Positions 1-7,768 of a stretch of DNA of 11,578 bases are shown here, one piece after another (within the stretch, counting starts at the first letter, position 1; the number at the start of each line of letters is the position of its first letter). The notes under the pieces were generated by a model. It ran no database searches, was not told the DNA's origin, and saw only the letters and a program-made list of their open reading frames with translations. The position numbers and the translations under genes are program-made. The DNA comes from CAZUVQ01 sp964623915 (GTDB lineage Bacteria; Bacillota; Clostridia; UMGS1883; UMGS1540), in NCBI GenBank assembly GCA_964623915.1, contig CAZUVQ010000060.1, positions 1 to 11,578 of the forward strand, read 5' to 3'.

Positions 1-65
1 CAACGAAAATTAGGTGCTGTCCGTTGGTTTTGGGGTGGAAAATTTGACAGTACCATATCTTCCGT

Positions 66-72
66 GGAGGGG
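66..72 (+). promoter_or_regulatory. Ribosome binding site that sets the DUF421 start
   Basis: GGAGGGG, 6 nt before ATG 79. It decides against the in-frame GTG at 64, which would be translated through the site itself. Confidence 0.75.
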
Positions 73-78
73 TTATTT

Positions 79-786
79 ATGGAAGAATTGAAGATTATTT
101 ATACATCTGTGGCATCTGTCATTGTATTATTCGTTTTAACTAAAATTATAGGCAACAAGCAGATGTCCCAGCTTAACATGTTTGATTATATACTGGGGAT
201 TACAATTGGTTCAATTGCGGCGGAAATGGCAACCGCCCTTGAAGATGATATGGCAAAACCTTTGATAGCTATGCTTATTTATGCTATAATGTCCCTTATA
301 ATATCATTTGCCGTTAAAAAATCCATGTTTTTCAGACGGTTACTATCCGGCAAATCGGTTGTTTTGTTTTGTGACGGTACTATTTACAGAAAAAACTTAA
401 AAAGCGTCCGCTTCAATGTTGACGACCTTCTTACACAGTGCAGAATTAACGGCTATTTCAGTCTTTCAGAAGTAGATACCGTTTATATTGAGGAAGACGG
501 TAAAATGTCTGTTTTGCCAAAAAGCTGTGCAAGGCCTCTTACTCCGTCGGATATGTCAATGAACCCCCCTCAGGAAAAGCCCGATGTGTGCGTAATAATT
601 GACGGAAAAATCCTAAATGGTAATCTGAAATCCAGAAACAAGAGTTTGTCATGGCTAAATGATAGAATTCATGAGCAGGGATATAAAACAGCAAATGAAA
701 TTATTCTTGCAACATTAGATAAGGATAATAATGTATCTATTTACAATGTTAATAATTCAAAGGTAAACAGGGACATCTTCCAATGA
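79..786 (+). CDS. DUF421/YetF-like membrane protein
   Basis: Small integral membrane protein of the DUF421 (YetF/YcaP) family, 235 residues from the chosen ATG; the biochemical role of the family is not settled. Three hydrophobic segments lie at about residues 8-24, 36-52 and 62-80. The region GNKQMSQLNMFDYILGITIGS (25-45) matches the conserved second-helix motif of the family. A cytoplasmic alpha/beta part follows, with VVLFCDGTIYRKNL (94-107) and a second related unit around VCVIIDGKILNGNL (170-183). The ATG at 79 is chosen because GGAGGGG (66-72) sits 6 nt upstream. A GTG at 64 lies in the same frame, which stays open to the window edge, but it overlaps that ribosome binding site. First of three closely spaced genes. 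Confident on family, not on function. Confidence 0.88.
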   Translation: MEELKIIYTSVASVIVLFVLTKIIGNKQMSQLNMFDYILGITIGSIAAEMATALEDDMAKPLIAMLIYAIMSLIISFAVKKSMFFRRLLSGKSVVLFCDGTIYRKNLKSVRFNVDDLLTQCRINGYFSLSEVDTVYIEEDGKMSVLPKSCARPLTPSDMSMNPPQEKPDVCVIIDGKILNGNLKSRNKSLSWLNDRIHEQGYKTANEIILATLDKDNNVSIYNVNNSKVNRDIFQ

Positions 787-804
787 AACAAAGGAGAGAG
801 TACG

Positions 805-1785
805 ATGCCAAAAAGCTATAACCAGAAAATGAAAATTCTTTATCTTATGGATTTTCTTCTGAAAAATACAGATGAAAATCATGCAGTTTCAATGAATGAC
901 ATTATTTCATATTTATTATCCTGTGATATAAAGGCAGAGAGAAAATCCATATACGACGATATTGAATCCTTGCGCCTGTACGGTCTTGACATTATAGGAG
1001 AAAAAAAGGGTACCTCTTATTTTTATTATGTTGGTTCAAGAGAATTTGAGCTTGCCGAGCTTTTACTTTTAGCAGATTGTGTTGAAGCATCCAAGTTTAT
1101 AACCGGCAAAAAAAGCGCATCTCTTATTAAAAAGCTTGAACAGCTTACAAGCATACATTATGCACATGAGCTGCAGCGGCAGGTTTTTATTTCTGAGCGT
1201 GTTAAAGCTGTAAACGAAACAATATATTATAATATTGATAAAATACATGCCGCTATAACAAAGGGCAGAAAAATTGCTTTTAAATACTATGAGTACCGAT
1301 CGGACAAAACACGCCAATTAAAAAACGATGGAAACGATTACATAGTAAGCCCTTACAGCCTTACAGTTTCAGAGGAAAATTATTATCTTGTGGCACATTC
1401 TCCCCGCCACTGCCGACTTACTCATTACAGAGTTGACAAAATGGCAGATATACGCATTACAGAAGAAAAACAATACCCAATAAACGAAGTTTTAGGTGAG
1501 AATTTCAATTTAGGTGATTATTGCAAAAAAGTATTTAACATGTACGGCGGAGATACAGTCCGTGTAACGCTTGAGTGTGATAATTCATTGATAAATGTGG
1601 TTATTGACCGTTTTGGCGAAAATGTTCCTCTGCGGAATTTTGACGGAAAATTTGAAATAGATGTATCGGTAAATGTAAGTCCAACATTTTTTGCATGGGT
1701 ATTTATGTTTGAAGGCAAAATGAAAATAATTTCACCTGCAAATATACACAACAAATTTATATCCGTTATACAGTCTTTTTTATAA
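805..1785 (+). CDS. WYL-domain transcriptional regulator (YafY-like)
   Basis: DNA-binding regulator with an N-terminal winged helix-turn-helix (about residues 5-75, recognition region near AERKSIYDDIESLRLYG), a WYL ligand-sensing domain (about 138-215) and a C-terminal WCX extension (about 250-326). The WYL signature appears as YYL in SEENYYLVAHSP (189-200), followed by the conserved RLTHYRVDKM (204-213). At 326 residues it has the usual full length. AAGGAGAG lies just upstream of ATG 805. It begins 18 nt after the DUF421 gene and ends 24 nt before an AI-2E-family gene, so the three are probably co-transcribed and it may regulate its own operon (inference). The WYL ligand is unknown; known examples bind nucleic acids or small molecules. 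Confidence 0.9.
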   Translation: MPKSYNQKMKILYLMDFLLKNTDENHAVSMNDIISYLLSCDIKAERKSIYDDIESLRLYGLDIIGEKKGTSYFYYVGSREFELAELLLLADCVEASKFITGKKSASLIKKLEQLTSIHYAHELQRQVFISERVKAVNETIYYNIDKIHAAITKGRKIAFKYYEYRSDKTRQLKNDGNDYIVSPYSLTVSEENYYLVAHSPRHCRLTHYRVDKMADIRITEEKQYPINEVLGENFNLGDYCKKVFNMYGGDTVRVTLECDNSLINVVIDRFGENVPLRNFDGKFEIDVSVNVSPTFFAWVFMFEGKMKIISPANIHNKFISVIQSFL

Positions 1786-1809
1786 ACTATTATGGGGGGT
1801 TTTTAACAC

Positions 1810-2907
1810 ATGAAAAAAATAGAAAGCAATTGGTGGAAATTTCTGCTTCTTGGAGTTTTGTTAATAGCTGCCTGGAAGCTACTGGATTTTAAGGCTTTAA
1901 TATCATGGCTTAAATCGGCATTAATTATTCTCATGCCCTTTATAATAGGTGCAGTTCTTGCACTTTTGCTTTTAAAACCAACAAGATTAATAGAAAAGCT
2001 ATTGCACAAGATGTTTAAAAAAATAAAACATAAATCAACAAGACCAATAAGTGTTTTATCTGTTTATATCATCTTTTTCACTGCAATTGCACTTATACTG
2101 AAGTTTTTAATCCCTGCGCTTTATAGAAATACGCAAGAGCTGATTTCTAACATGCCGAAATATTACGCTGTATTAAGCTCATTTTTTAACAAATATGATG
2201 CACTCAAGAATCTGAAAGTGTGGGAAAGCATTAGTGAAAGAGTGGTGTCTTACTTTAATATTGATATGATGGGCAGAGTTGTTTCTGCACTTGGTTCTGT
2301 TGCAGGCACATTGTTATCCCTATTTTTGTCAATAATTATATCAATTTACATTCTGCTTGAAAGAGAAAGCCTTGCAAACTTTTTTAAAGACTTAATAAAA
2401 ATGATAATTAAAGGCAAACGTGCAAGTATCCTCGCACAGTACTCAAAAATATTTTTTGACCTTTTTTATTCATATTTTGCAGGTCTTTTGGTAGATGCTG
2501 TAATAATAGGCTCTGTATCCACCCTGTTCTTTTATATTTTCGGCGCACCTTACCCGCTAATGTTAGGGCTTCTTGTTGCTGTAGGTAATATGATTCCTTT
2601 CTTTGGCCCTATTATATCGGCAATTGTAGTTTTTGTTGCATGTGTGTTGACAATAGGCCCATTAAATGCACTTTGGGTTTTGATTTTCCAGATAGTTTTG
2701 GGACAGATAGATGCCAATCTTATTCAGCCGCGTATAATTAGCAATTCCGTCGGAATAAGCCCCTTTTGGGTAATACTTGCGGTAACGCTTTTCGGCGGAT
2801 TCTGGGGCCCTGTCGGAATGTTTATCGGTGTACCTATTGTAGCCGCATTAAAAATATTATATAATGATTATAAAGAAGAACGTGAAATTGGCGAAAATCT
2901 TTCCTGA
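1810..2907 (+). CDS. AI-2E family transporter-like membrane protein (YtvI/PerM type)
   Basis: Polytopic membrane protein of the AI-2E transporter superfamily, 365 residues, a normal length. Two N-terminal hydrophobic segments (about 10-25 and 36-56) are followed by one at 82-103, an amphipathic soluble stretch (104-160) and several C-terminal segments from 165 to 350. Family motifs seen are GNMIPFFGP (259-267) and QPRIISNSVGISPFW with the glycine-rich GGFWGPVGMFIGVP following (306-342). Members have been linked to autoinducer-2 export or to Na+/H+ antiport and permease roles, so the substrate cannot be assigned. The only ribosome binding site is a G-run (1794-1799), 10 nt before the ATG. Last gene of the DUF421-WYL set. 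It is followed within 30 nt by the rpsT promoter, with no clear terminator between. Confidence 0.88.
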   Translation: MKKIESNWWKFLLLGVLLIAAWKLLDFKALISWLKSALIILMPFIIGAVLALLLLKPTRLIEKLLHKMFKKIKHKSTRPISVLSVYIIFFTAIALILKFLIPALYRNTQELISNMPKYYAVLSSFFNKYDALKNLKVWESISERVVSYFNIDMMGRVVSALGSVAGTLLSLFLSIIISIYILLERESLANFFKDLIKMIIKGKRASILAQYSKIFFDLFYSYFAGLLVDAVIIGSVSTLFFYIFGAPYPLMLGLLVAVGNMIPFFGPIISAIVVFVACVLTIGPLNALWVLIFQIVLGQIDANLIQPRIISNSVGISPFWVILAVTLFGGFWGPVGMFIGVPIVAALKILYNDYKEEREIGENLS

Positions 2908-2932
2908 AAAATAACTTTTTTTAAAAAAATGC

Positions 2933-2961
2933 TTGCAATAATTTTATTTATGTGTTACTAT
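2933..2961 (+). promoter_or_regulatory. rpsT promoter, sigma-A type
   Basis: A -35 box TTGCAA (2933-2938), a 17-nt spacer and a -10 box TACTAT (2956-2961) preceded by TGT, an extended -10. It gives a short leader of about 30 nt ahead of rpsT and separates this gene from the upstream operon. Confidence 0.7.
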
Positions 2962-2999
2962 ACAAGTTAGTCATTATGCAAAACGGAGGTGATTTCCAT

Positions 3000-3266
3000 A
3001 TGCCAAACATAAAATCAGCTAAAAAGAGAGTATTGGTTTCCCAAGCAAAAACACTTAGAAATCAGATGATTAAATCCGCTCTCAAAACTGCTGTTAAGCG
3101 TTTTGAAACAGCTATTACAATAAATGACAGCGCTGAGGCAAAAAAGTCCTTCAGCTTTGCTGTTAAAAAGATTGACCAGGCAGTTTCCAAGGGTGTTTTA
3201 AAGAAAAATACAGCATCCCGCAAAAAAGCACAACTTGCACGCAAGTTTAATGGAATAGTAGCATAA
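3000..3266 (+). CDS. rpsT: 30S ribosomal protein S20
   Basis: Primary-binding small-subunit ribosomal protein that contacts 16S rRNA. 88 residues, very basic, with the diagnostic start MPNIKSAKKRV, the central helices with KSALKTAVKRFE, and the end KGVLKKNTASRKKAQLARK. ATG 3000 is chosen because a strong GGAGGTGAT (2985-2993) lies 6 nt upstream and because all S20 proteins begin this way; an in-frame start at 2952 would add 16 residues and would sit inside the promoter -10 region. It has its own promoter and terminator, so it is monocistronic. It is a house-keeping gene lodged between unrelated operons. Confidence 0.98.
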   Translation: MPNIKSAKKRVLVSQAKTLRNQMIKSALKTAVKRFETAITINDSAEAKKSFSFAVKKIDQAVSKGVLKKNTASRKKAQLARKFNGIVA

Positions 3267-3281
3267 ACTCATATAGCATTT

Positions 3282-3318
3282 AAAACAGCACATCTTTTAA
3301 AAGATGTGCTGTTTTTTT
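3282..3318 (+). terminator. Intrinsic terminator of rpsT, possibly bidirectional
   Basis: A perfect inverted repeat with core arms CAGCACATCTTTT (3286-3298) and AAAAGATGTGCTG (3299-3311). The A and T runs outside extend the pairing, and seven T follow on the + strand. On the - strand four T follow the same hairpin, so it may also stop the convergent SLH-protein operon that ends at 3335. Confidence 0.9.
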
Positions 3319-3334
3319 AAGTATAATTAATGAT

Positions 3335-5479
3335 TTAATTCATTAGATAATTATATAGCATTGTGGCCGCTTCTGCCCTTGTTGTTTTGTCCTTTGCCCT
3401 TAAATATCCACCGTCACCGCAGATTACATTTAAACCGGAAAGAATTGCGGCATAACCTATGCGGTCTTCAGAAAGGTCGGCTTTATCCGCAAAATCCACC
3501 TTGAATATCTTTGATAGCTTTGCAACCCTTTCAAGTCCTGCCATTCTTATAATATATACAAAGGCCTCTTCTCTTGTAACGGGTGTAGATTCATTTCTTT
3601 CTTCTTTTGCTAAAACATTGTTGTAAAACAAATTGTTATAAAGTGTATCGGCATCATCATAGAGATAATGGGTATGGTATAGTCCAGCACCTAAAAATCT
3701 CAGAAAATCTTCTTGTGTAATCTCACTGTCGGGAAGGAACTGATCTCCCGCAAGGGCAATACCAACCTCTGCAAGCTTTAAAACCGAATTCTCAGACCAG
3801 TGACCTTTTATATCGGAATAGTTTCCGCTGTTTTGCGGTATATCTCCATATGGATTTTTTATCGGCTCGCCTGTCAGGGCATCGATTTTCAGATAATTAT
3901 TATAATCAAGCGTATAGCATAGCCTGAATTTCCCGTCAGATTTTGCATAAATTGCTGAAAGCGGAGCTTCCTTTAATATCTTCTGATACGCATCGTCGGC
4001 AGTAATTGCTTTTTGCGGGTCAGCAAATTCTCCGTTTTTGTCAAAATTCACATTATAGTCCAAAAGCATATCATTTAATCCGTCATATGTTGCATATATG
4101 CTGTTATTTATATAAGGAACACCGTTTACCAATCTTCTGTAACGAATTGTATAGTTGTTTCTTGAAGAATCACTTTCCTGTTTTTCACACTCGGCAAGCT
4201 CCTCTGCCGCATAGGTTTCAATGAATTTTACAAGTGCTTTTTCTGATGTTTCTTTCTGCTTATCGGTAAGCTCTTCCTTTGAATAATTGTCAGCATAATT
4301 ATTAAGGGAATTTATTTTACCTGTTTTTGCATCAACGGTTACACTGAAGCTGTGATAATTGTTTTCATCCTGATTATAAAGATAAATGCTCAGCATATAT
4401 CCGTTATCGTTTTTTGAAATTCTTGTTTCCGTCATCTTCATATTGCTGTCAAGCTTAAGTTCTTCAATTCCGCGAACAAGCTTTTCAATTTCTTCCGCCG
4501 TTTTCAATTCGGAAATATTTTTAAGCTCGGCAATTTCTGCCTCCGTCAAAGCCGATTCTGCCCTACCACCAGCTGCCATTGATTTTTCATTTGCCACATC
4601 CTCAGAATAACGATTAACCATCATATTATCCAAAGGTATAACTTCCCCTGTGTAAGCAGAAATCAAGCCAATATTATTATCCTTTATTCTGTAAATCAGG
4701 TCAATCTTATTTTCGTCCTGTTTTCTACCTTCTCTGTACGGAATATAATAAAATTGTTTTTCATAAATCATTTCGGCGGGGAATGCCGCTTTATATGCAG
4801 CCTCGCTATCAGGTATTTTTGTTCCCTCAATTTCAAACTCTGTGTCATATTCAAAAGAGACATTTATGCTTGAAACGTAAATGTTTTCTCCTAATGCATT
4901 AACGTTTACGTAAGCACTGTTGTTTTTTACGGGAACACCGTCTTTTTTACGTTCAAAGTTGAAATTATAATCTGTCCCATTTTCGTATACATACGATGCA
5001 GCAGACGTTTCATCATAAAAAAGCCTGTCGTTCTCTTTTTCAAAAGCTTCGGGAACAGCTTTTTTCAAAAATTCTTCGGCATACTCAAGAACCTGGCTTT
5101 TTGAATATACAGGCAGCTTTTTCCCTATAAATTTACCTCTAATATCTTCTGAATAGTAATAGTAATTATTGATTCTCCCCTTATCATCGCATGAGATTTG
5201 CATGTAAGCCTTATAATCTTTATCGCGCCAGTTAAAGTTGAGGATTGTTTTATTATCGTTCATATAGCTTGAGCTTTCAAATACATCAAGCTCAGAGGGA
5301 ACGGTAATTTTGCTTTTTACGCTTATTAAGGCGCTTTCCATATCAGCTTTTTCAGCAATTCCCCCTTCCCCTTTGGATGATGATGCCACCTTACTAACTA
5401 ACGCTCTTTCATTTGCGGATACCGCTGTGCCTACACAAAGCATGAGCATTGCCAAAAGCAAACAAATAATTCTTTTCAT
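3335..5479 (-). CDS. Secreted YcdB/YcdC-repeat protein with SLH cell-wall anchor
   Basis: Exported 714-residue protein. Residues 1-21 form a signal peptide (KR, hydrophobic core, AVSA then N) with a likely signal peptidase I site. Two homologous YcdB/YcdC (PepSY-like) units follow, about 52-285 and 320-546. Both carry a GVP(V/Y)xNNS motif (181-188 and 453-460) and end in a TGxxxxL or TGEPIKNPYG type turn. Three SLH modules fill 554-714: YSDIKGHW, then PVTREEAFVYI, then TTRAEAATMLYNYL. SLH modules bind pyruvylated secondary wall polymer, so the protein should be wall-attached. The start at 5479 is preferred because AGAAAGGTAGG lies upstream and the signal peptide begins there; a start at 5536 would overlap the previous gene. 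Third gene of the ECF sigma operon, 19 nt after the anti-sigma gene. YcdB-type domains may inhibit or sense; no catalytic motif is seen. Confidence 0.88.
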   Translation of the reverse strand: MKRIICLLLAMLMLCVGTAVSANERALVSKVASSSKGEGGIAEKADMESALISVKSKITVPSELDVFESSSYMNDNKTILNFNWRDKDYKAYMQISCDDKGRINNYYYYSEDIRGKFIGKKLPVYSKSQVLEYAEEFLKKAVPEAFEKENDRLFYDETSAASYVYENGTDYNFNFERKKDGVPVKNNSAYVNVNALGENIYVSSINVSFEYDTEFEIEGTKIPDSEAAYKAAFPAEMIYEKQFYYIPYREGRKQDENKIDLIYRIKDNNIGLISAYTGEVIPLDNMMVNRYSEDVANEKSMAAGGRAESALTEAEIAELKNISELKTAEEIEKLVRGIEELKLDSNMKMTETRISKNDNGYMLSIYLYNQDENNYHSFSVTVDAKTGKINSLNNYADNYSKEELTDKQKETSEKALVKFIETYAAEELAECEKQESDSSRNNYTIRYRRLVNGVPYINNSIYATYDGLNDMLLDYNVNFDKNGEFADPQKAITADDAYQKILKEAPLSAIYAKSDGKFRLCYTLDYNNYLKIDALTGEPIKNPYGDIPQNSGNYSDIKGHWSENSVLKLAEVGIALAGDQFLPDSEITQEDFLRFLGAGLYHTHYLYDDADTLYNNLFYNNVLAKEERNESTPVTREEAFVYIIRMAGLERVAKLSKIFKVDFADKADLSEDRIGYAAILSGLNVICGDGGYLRAKDKTTRAEAATMLYNYLMN

Positions 5480-5498
5480 TAAATATCCTACCTTTCTT

Positions 5499-6569
5499 TT
5501 ATTTATTAAAATAATCTGACGATAAAACCATATCATAGATTCCTTTAATATTCTCTCCTCTTATCTCATATGAAACAATATAATCTCCACACAGAAGGTT
5601 AAAGAGTATATGTTCAACATCTGTATAATCTTTAAGCTTTTCCGGCGAAACTGTATCACCAGAATAATCAGCGTCCATAAAACTGAATATTTTAATATAC
5701 ATATAGCCGTTATCACTTTCATAGACTGCACTTAGCATTGAATCATCATAAACTTGAGCGAAAGCAAATCTGTATCCCGATATAATCTGTTTCGGAAACA
5801 GTTTTTTGTACACCTCATGCTGCATTATTTCATCTTTTGTCAATTCCGTTATTGTATCTTTTTGTAATTGAAACGCTTTCATTGAAACACTGTCCGAAGC
5901 ATCTGCATCATCAGAATATGTGCCATCATCATCTTCATTTTCCATTGCAGGTGCCATCAAAGCTGACCCTCCCCCCGACACTTTGTGATTTTCCGCCGAG
6001 CGAAGCTTCACATCTTTCTGTGGTTGTTCGGCAGGAACTTCATTTTCCGGTATAACTGATGAATATACATCTTCATTAGTAGTATCTGTGGGTGTTTTTT
6101 CTTTTGCATTATTCGGTTCTTCTGCCTTTGGTATTTCTTCTTCATCTATATTCTGTTCTTGTGTGCTTTGGGTTTCCTCCCTTTTTTCTGTGTTTTCCTT
6201 CGGCAAGACCGGTTTACTTTCCATGCCGGAATTACCTGTGACGGTATTCTCTGATTGTTTTTCACTTGATACAGGCTTATCTTCTGATTTTTCCGGTGCA
6301 TCAGGTTTTACTTTTTCTTTTGTATTATATTTACCGCTGCCATAGGAATATGCCTCCCTCTCTTCTTTATCAAAATTTTTGAGTTGCGGATATATTGATA
6401 AAAAAATTCCGAAAACGAGCACAGCCGCAAATGCCGCCCCGTATTTTAGTATTGCTGTTGGTTTAAATGATTTTTCTTTATACTTTAATACTTCCGCAAG
6501 CATTTTTTCTTTTTGCTCATCTGTAGGAGAAATTGCGTTAAAGCAATCTATCAGTTCACTTTTATTCAT
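5499..6569 (-). CDS. Anti-sigma-factor-like single-pass membrane protein
   Basis: 356 residues. The short cytoplasmic N-terminus (1-40) has the FNAISPTDEQKEKMLAEVLKY pattern seen in clostridial anti-sigma proteins. One membrane helix lies at about 42-60. A long extracellular linker rich in E, K, P, S, T and N (about 65-235, with an acidic DDD/DD stretch near 213-222) leads to a folded C-terminal domain (about 245-356) containing YKKLFPKQIISGYRFAFAQVYDDS, which resembles DUF4367-type sensor domains. No HxxxCxxC zinc motif is present, so it is not a classical ZAS anti-sigma. ATG 6569 follows GGAGGAGG (6576-6583) by 6 nt and overlaps the sigma gene by 8 nt. Assignment as the anti-sigma rests on gene order, topology and the N-terminal pattern. 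Confidence 0.75.
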   Translation of the reverse strand: MNKSELIDCFNAISPTDEQKEKMLAEVLKYKEKSFKPTAILKYGAAFAAVLVFGIFLSIYPQLKNFDKEEREAYSYGSGKYNTKEKVKPDAPEKSEDKPVSSEKQSENTVTGNSGMESKPVLPKENTEKREETQSTQEQNIDEEEIPKAEEPNNAKEKTPTDTTNEDVYSSVIPENEVPAEQPQKDVKLRSAENHKVSGGGSALMAPAMENEDDDGTYSDDADASDSVSMKAFQLQKDTITELTKDEIMQHEVYKKLFPKQIISGYRFAFAQVYDDSMLSAVYESDNGYMYIKIFSFMDADYSGDTVSPEKLKDYTDVEHILFNLLCGDYIVSYEIRGENIKGIYDMVLSSDYFNK

Positions 6570-7059
6570 TTCCAACCTCCTCCAACATAAGCTTTAATTT
6601 CTTCCTGCCGACAGATAAATGCGTCCGTAGGGTAGAATGCTTAATATTTAATATCTGCGAAATCTCGGAAGTGGAATAACCCTCGTAATAATACAGATAA
6701 ATAGGCAGCCTGTATTTTTTTTCTAAAGACATTACCTTTTCGAGAGTATCATTACTTTCATATTCACTTTCATATGTAGCCTCCGGTACACTTTCAATGT
6801 CAACCCGCCTTGACCGAAACCAGTATTTAAGCATATTTTTACATTCATTTTCAGATGTTACAATAAGCCATGCTTTAATATGCTCCTCACTCTGCAAGTG
6901 GTCGATATGCTTTATAAGTTTTATAAAGACGTTTTGGGTAGCATCTTCTGTTTCTGCTTCATTTTTAAACATCATAAAGCAAATTTTATATACCATATCT
7001 ACATATTTGTTATATATCCGAGTTATTTCTTCGTCCGTACGTAACGCAGAAAAACTCAT
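6562..7059 (-). CDS. ECF-type RNA polymerase sigma factor
   Basis: 165-residue group 4 (ECF) sigma factor. Region 2 spans about 15-82 and includes EAETEDATQNVFIKLIKHI (34-52). Region 4 spans about 107-158 and includes the helix-turn-helix YEGYSTSEISQILNIKHSTLRTHLSVGRKKLKLML. Residues between (about 84-106) form an acidic linker with no region 3, as expected. The start at 7059 is set by GGAGGTG 6 nt upstream; an in-frame start at 7146 would add 29 AT-encoded residues lying over the leader. Its last codons carry the ribosome binding site of the anti-sigma gene. It probably recognises its own promoter (inference). Confidence 0.92.
   Translation of the reverse strand: MSFSALRTDEEITRIYNKYVDMVYKICFMMFKNEAETEDATQNVFIKLIKHIDHLQSEEHIKAWLIVTSENECKNMLKYWFRSRRVDIESVPEATYESEYESNDTLEKVMSLEKKYRLPIYLYYYEGYSTSEISQILNIKHSTLRTHLSVGRKKLKLMLEEVGNE
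6576..6583 (-). promoter_or_regulatory. Ribosome binding site inside the sigma gene for the anti-sigma gene
   Basis: GGAGGAGG reads as the Glu-Glu codons near the sigma C-terminus and sits 6 nt before the anti-sigma ATG. With the 8-nt overlap (AATGAATAA) this favours translational coupling, keeping sigma and anti-sigma near fixed ratio. Confidence 0.7.
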
Positions 7060-7086
7060 TTGTACACCTCCAAAGCTCTTTTCATT

Positions 7087-7124
7087 AATAATACAATCGA
7101 CTAACCTAAAATGTTGTATTATTA
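7087..7124. repeat. Inverted repeat in the leader of the sigma operon
   Basis: Arms AATAATACAA (7087-7096) and TTGTATTATT (7114-7123), with one further matching pair (7086/7124), separated by 17 nt. It lies between the predicted promoter and the sigma start codon at 7059. It could be a protein-binding operator or a weak leader hairpin. Confidence 0.6.
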
Positions 7125-7154
7125 TGAATGTTTTTAAAATTTTCATATATAATC

Positions 7155-7183
7155 ATTATAACATATATTATTTTAAATTAAAA
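7155..7183 (-). promoter_or_regulatory. Candidate promoter of the sigma/anti-sigma/SLH operon
   Basis: TATAAT on the - strand (7155-7160) preceded by TGT gives an extended -10. With a 17-nt spacer the -35 position reads only TTTTAA. The leader would be about 90 nt. I cannot identify a separate ECF-type promoter, since the target sequence of this sigma is unknown and the region is very AT-rich. Confidence 0.45.
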
Positions 7184-7224
7184 GTATTTCTTTTCTGCCA
7201 AAAAACAGGCAAAAATTAAATTAA

Positions 7225-7253
7225 TTGACCTTTAAAGCAAAAACTGCTATAAT
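7225..7253 (+). promoter_or_regulatory. Promoter of the YcxB-like gene
   Basis: TTGACC (7225-7230), 17-nt spacer, TATAAT (7248-7253) preceded by TGC. A near-consensus sigma-A promoter with extended -10. Transcription would begin about 7260, leaving only some 10 nt of leader, just enough for the GAGGTG ribosome binding site. Confidence 0.82.
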
Positions 7254-7270
7254 ATTATAGAGGTGATTAT

Positions 7271-7768
7271 GTGAGTATAATGTATCAATATGCCACAACG
7301 CTAAAAGATTACAGCGACTTTTGCTTGTACCTTTTAAAAAGCAAACTATGGAAATTAAGCCTTGTTTTTTTAATTTTTGAGTTTGCTTTTATGTACATAG
7401 CTTATGGCAGTGATTTTTATTCAAGTATCATTTTTAGTATAATTGTTGTCTTAATTATAAGTATCGTATGTATTGCAATAACGAAAGCCTCGGCAAAGCG
7501 AAATTTTACGTCAAACAAAATACTGCAGCTCACACAGAATGTGAAAATTGACAGGAACGGCATTTATTCAGAATCTAAAGTCGCAAAAAGCAATATTCCT
7601 TTTGATTTGGTTTATTGCTTGCGTGAATCAAAAAAATTCATTTACATTTTTACTGCTGAAAGCTCTGCCATGATTATACCAAAAAATATTTTATCAAACA
7701 ATGAATATGAAGACTTAAAAAATATACTGAAAAATAATTTGCCTTCATCTTTAAATGGCATAAAATAA
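7271..7768 (+). CDS. YcxB-like membrane protein
   Basis: 165 residues. Two membrane helices (about 28-46 and 50-70) are followed by a basic step (KASAKRN) and a soluble C-terminal domain with the layout of YcxB-like proteins: KIDRNGIYSESKVAKSNIPFDLVYCLRES (92-120), then FIYIFTAESSAMIIPKNIL (123-141), where AMIIPK is the family's most recognisable motif. The function of the family is unknown. The GTG at 7271 is favoured because GAGGTG (7260-7265) is 5 nt upstream; an ATG at 7280 is 14 nt away. It is transcribed divergently from the sigma operon and convergently to the aldolase gene. Its stop codon lies within the downstream hairpin. Confidence 0.78.
   Translation: MSIMYQYATTLKDYSDFCLYLLKSKLWKLSLVFLIFEFAFMYIAYGSDFYSSIIFSIIVVLIISIVCIAITKASAKRNFTSNKILQLTQNVKIDRNGIYSESKVAKSNIPFDLVYCLRESKKFIYIFTAESSAMIIPKNILSNNEYEDLKNILKNNLPSSLNGIK

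Noticed and set aside
44..49. TTGACA upstream of the DUF421 gene as a -35 box
   Set aside because: At 17 nt spacing the -10 position falls on the G-rich ribosome binding site, so no promoter is supported here.
2952..2999. Longer N-terminus for ribosomal protein S20
   Set aside because: The added 16 residues lie over the promoter -10 region and ribosome binding site, and S20 proteins start at MPNIKSAKKR.
5433..5439. Cys15 of the SLH protein as a lipoprotein lipobox
   Set aside because: The residue before Cys is Leu and the hydrophobic core runs on; the AVSA site fits signal peptidase I.
7060..7146. 29-residue N-terminal extension of the sigma factor
   Set aside because: No ribosome binding site at 7146; a strong GGAGGTG precedes ATG 7059 and the extension covers the leader.
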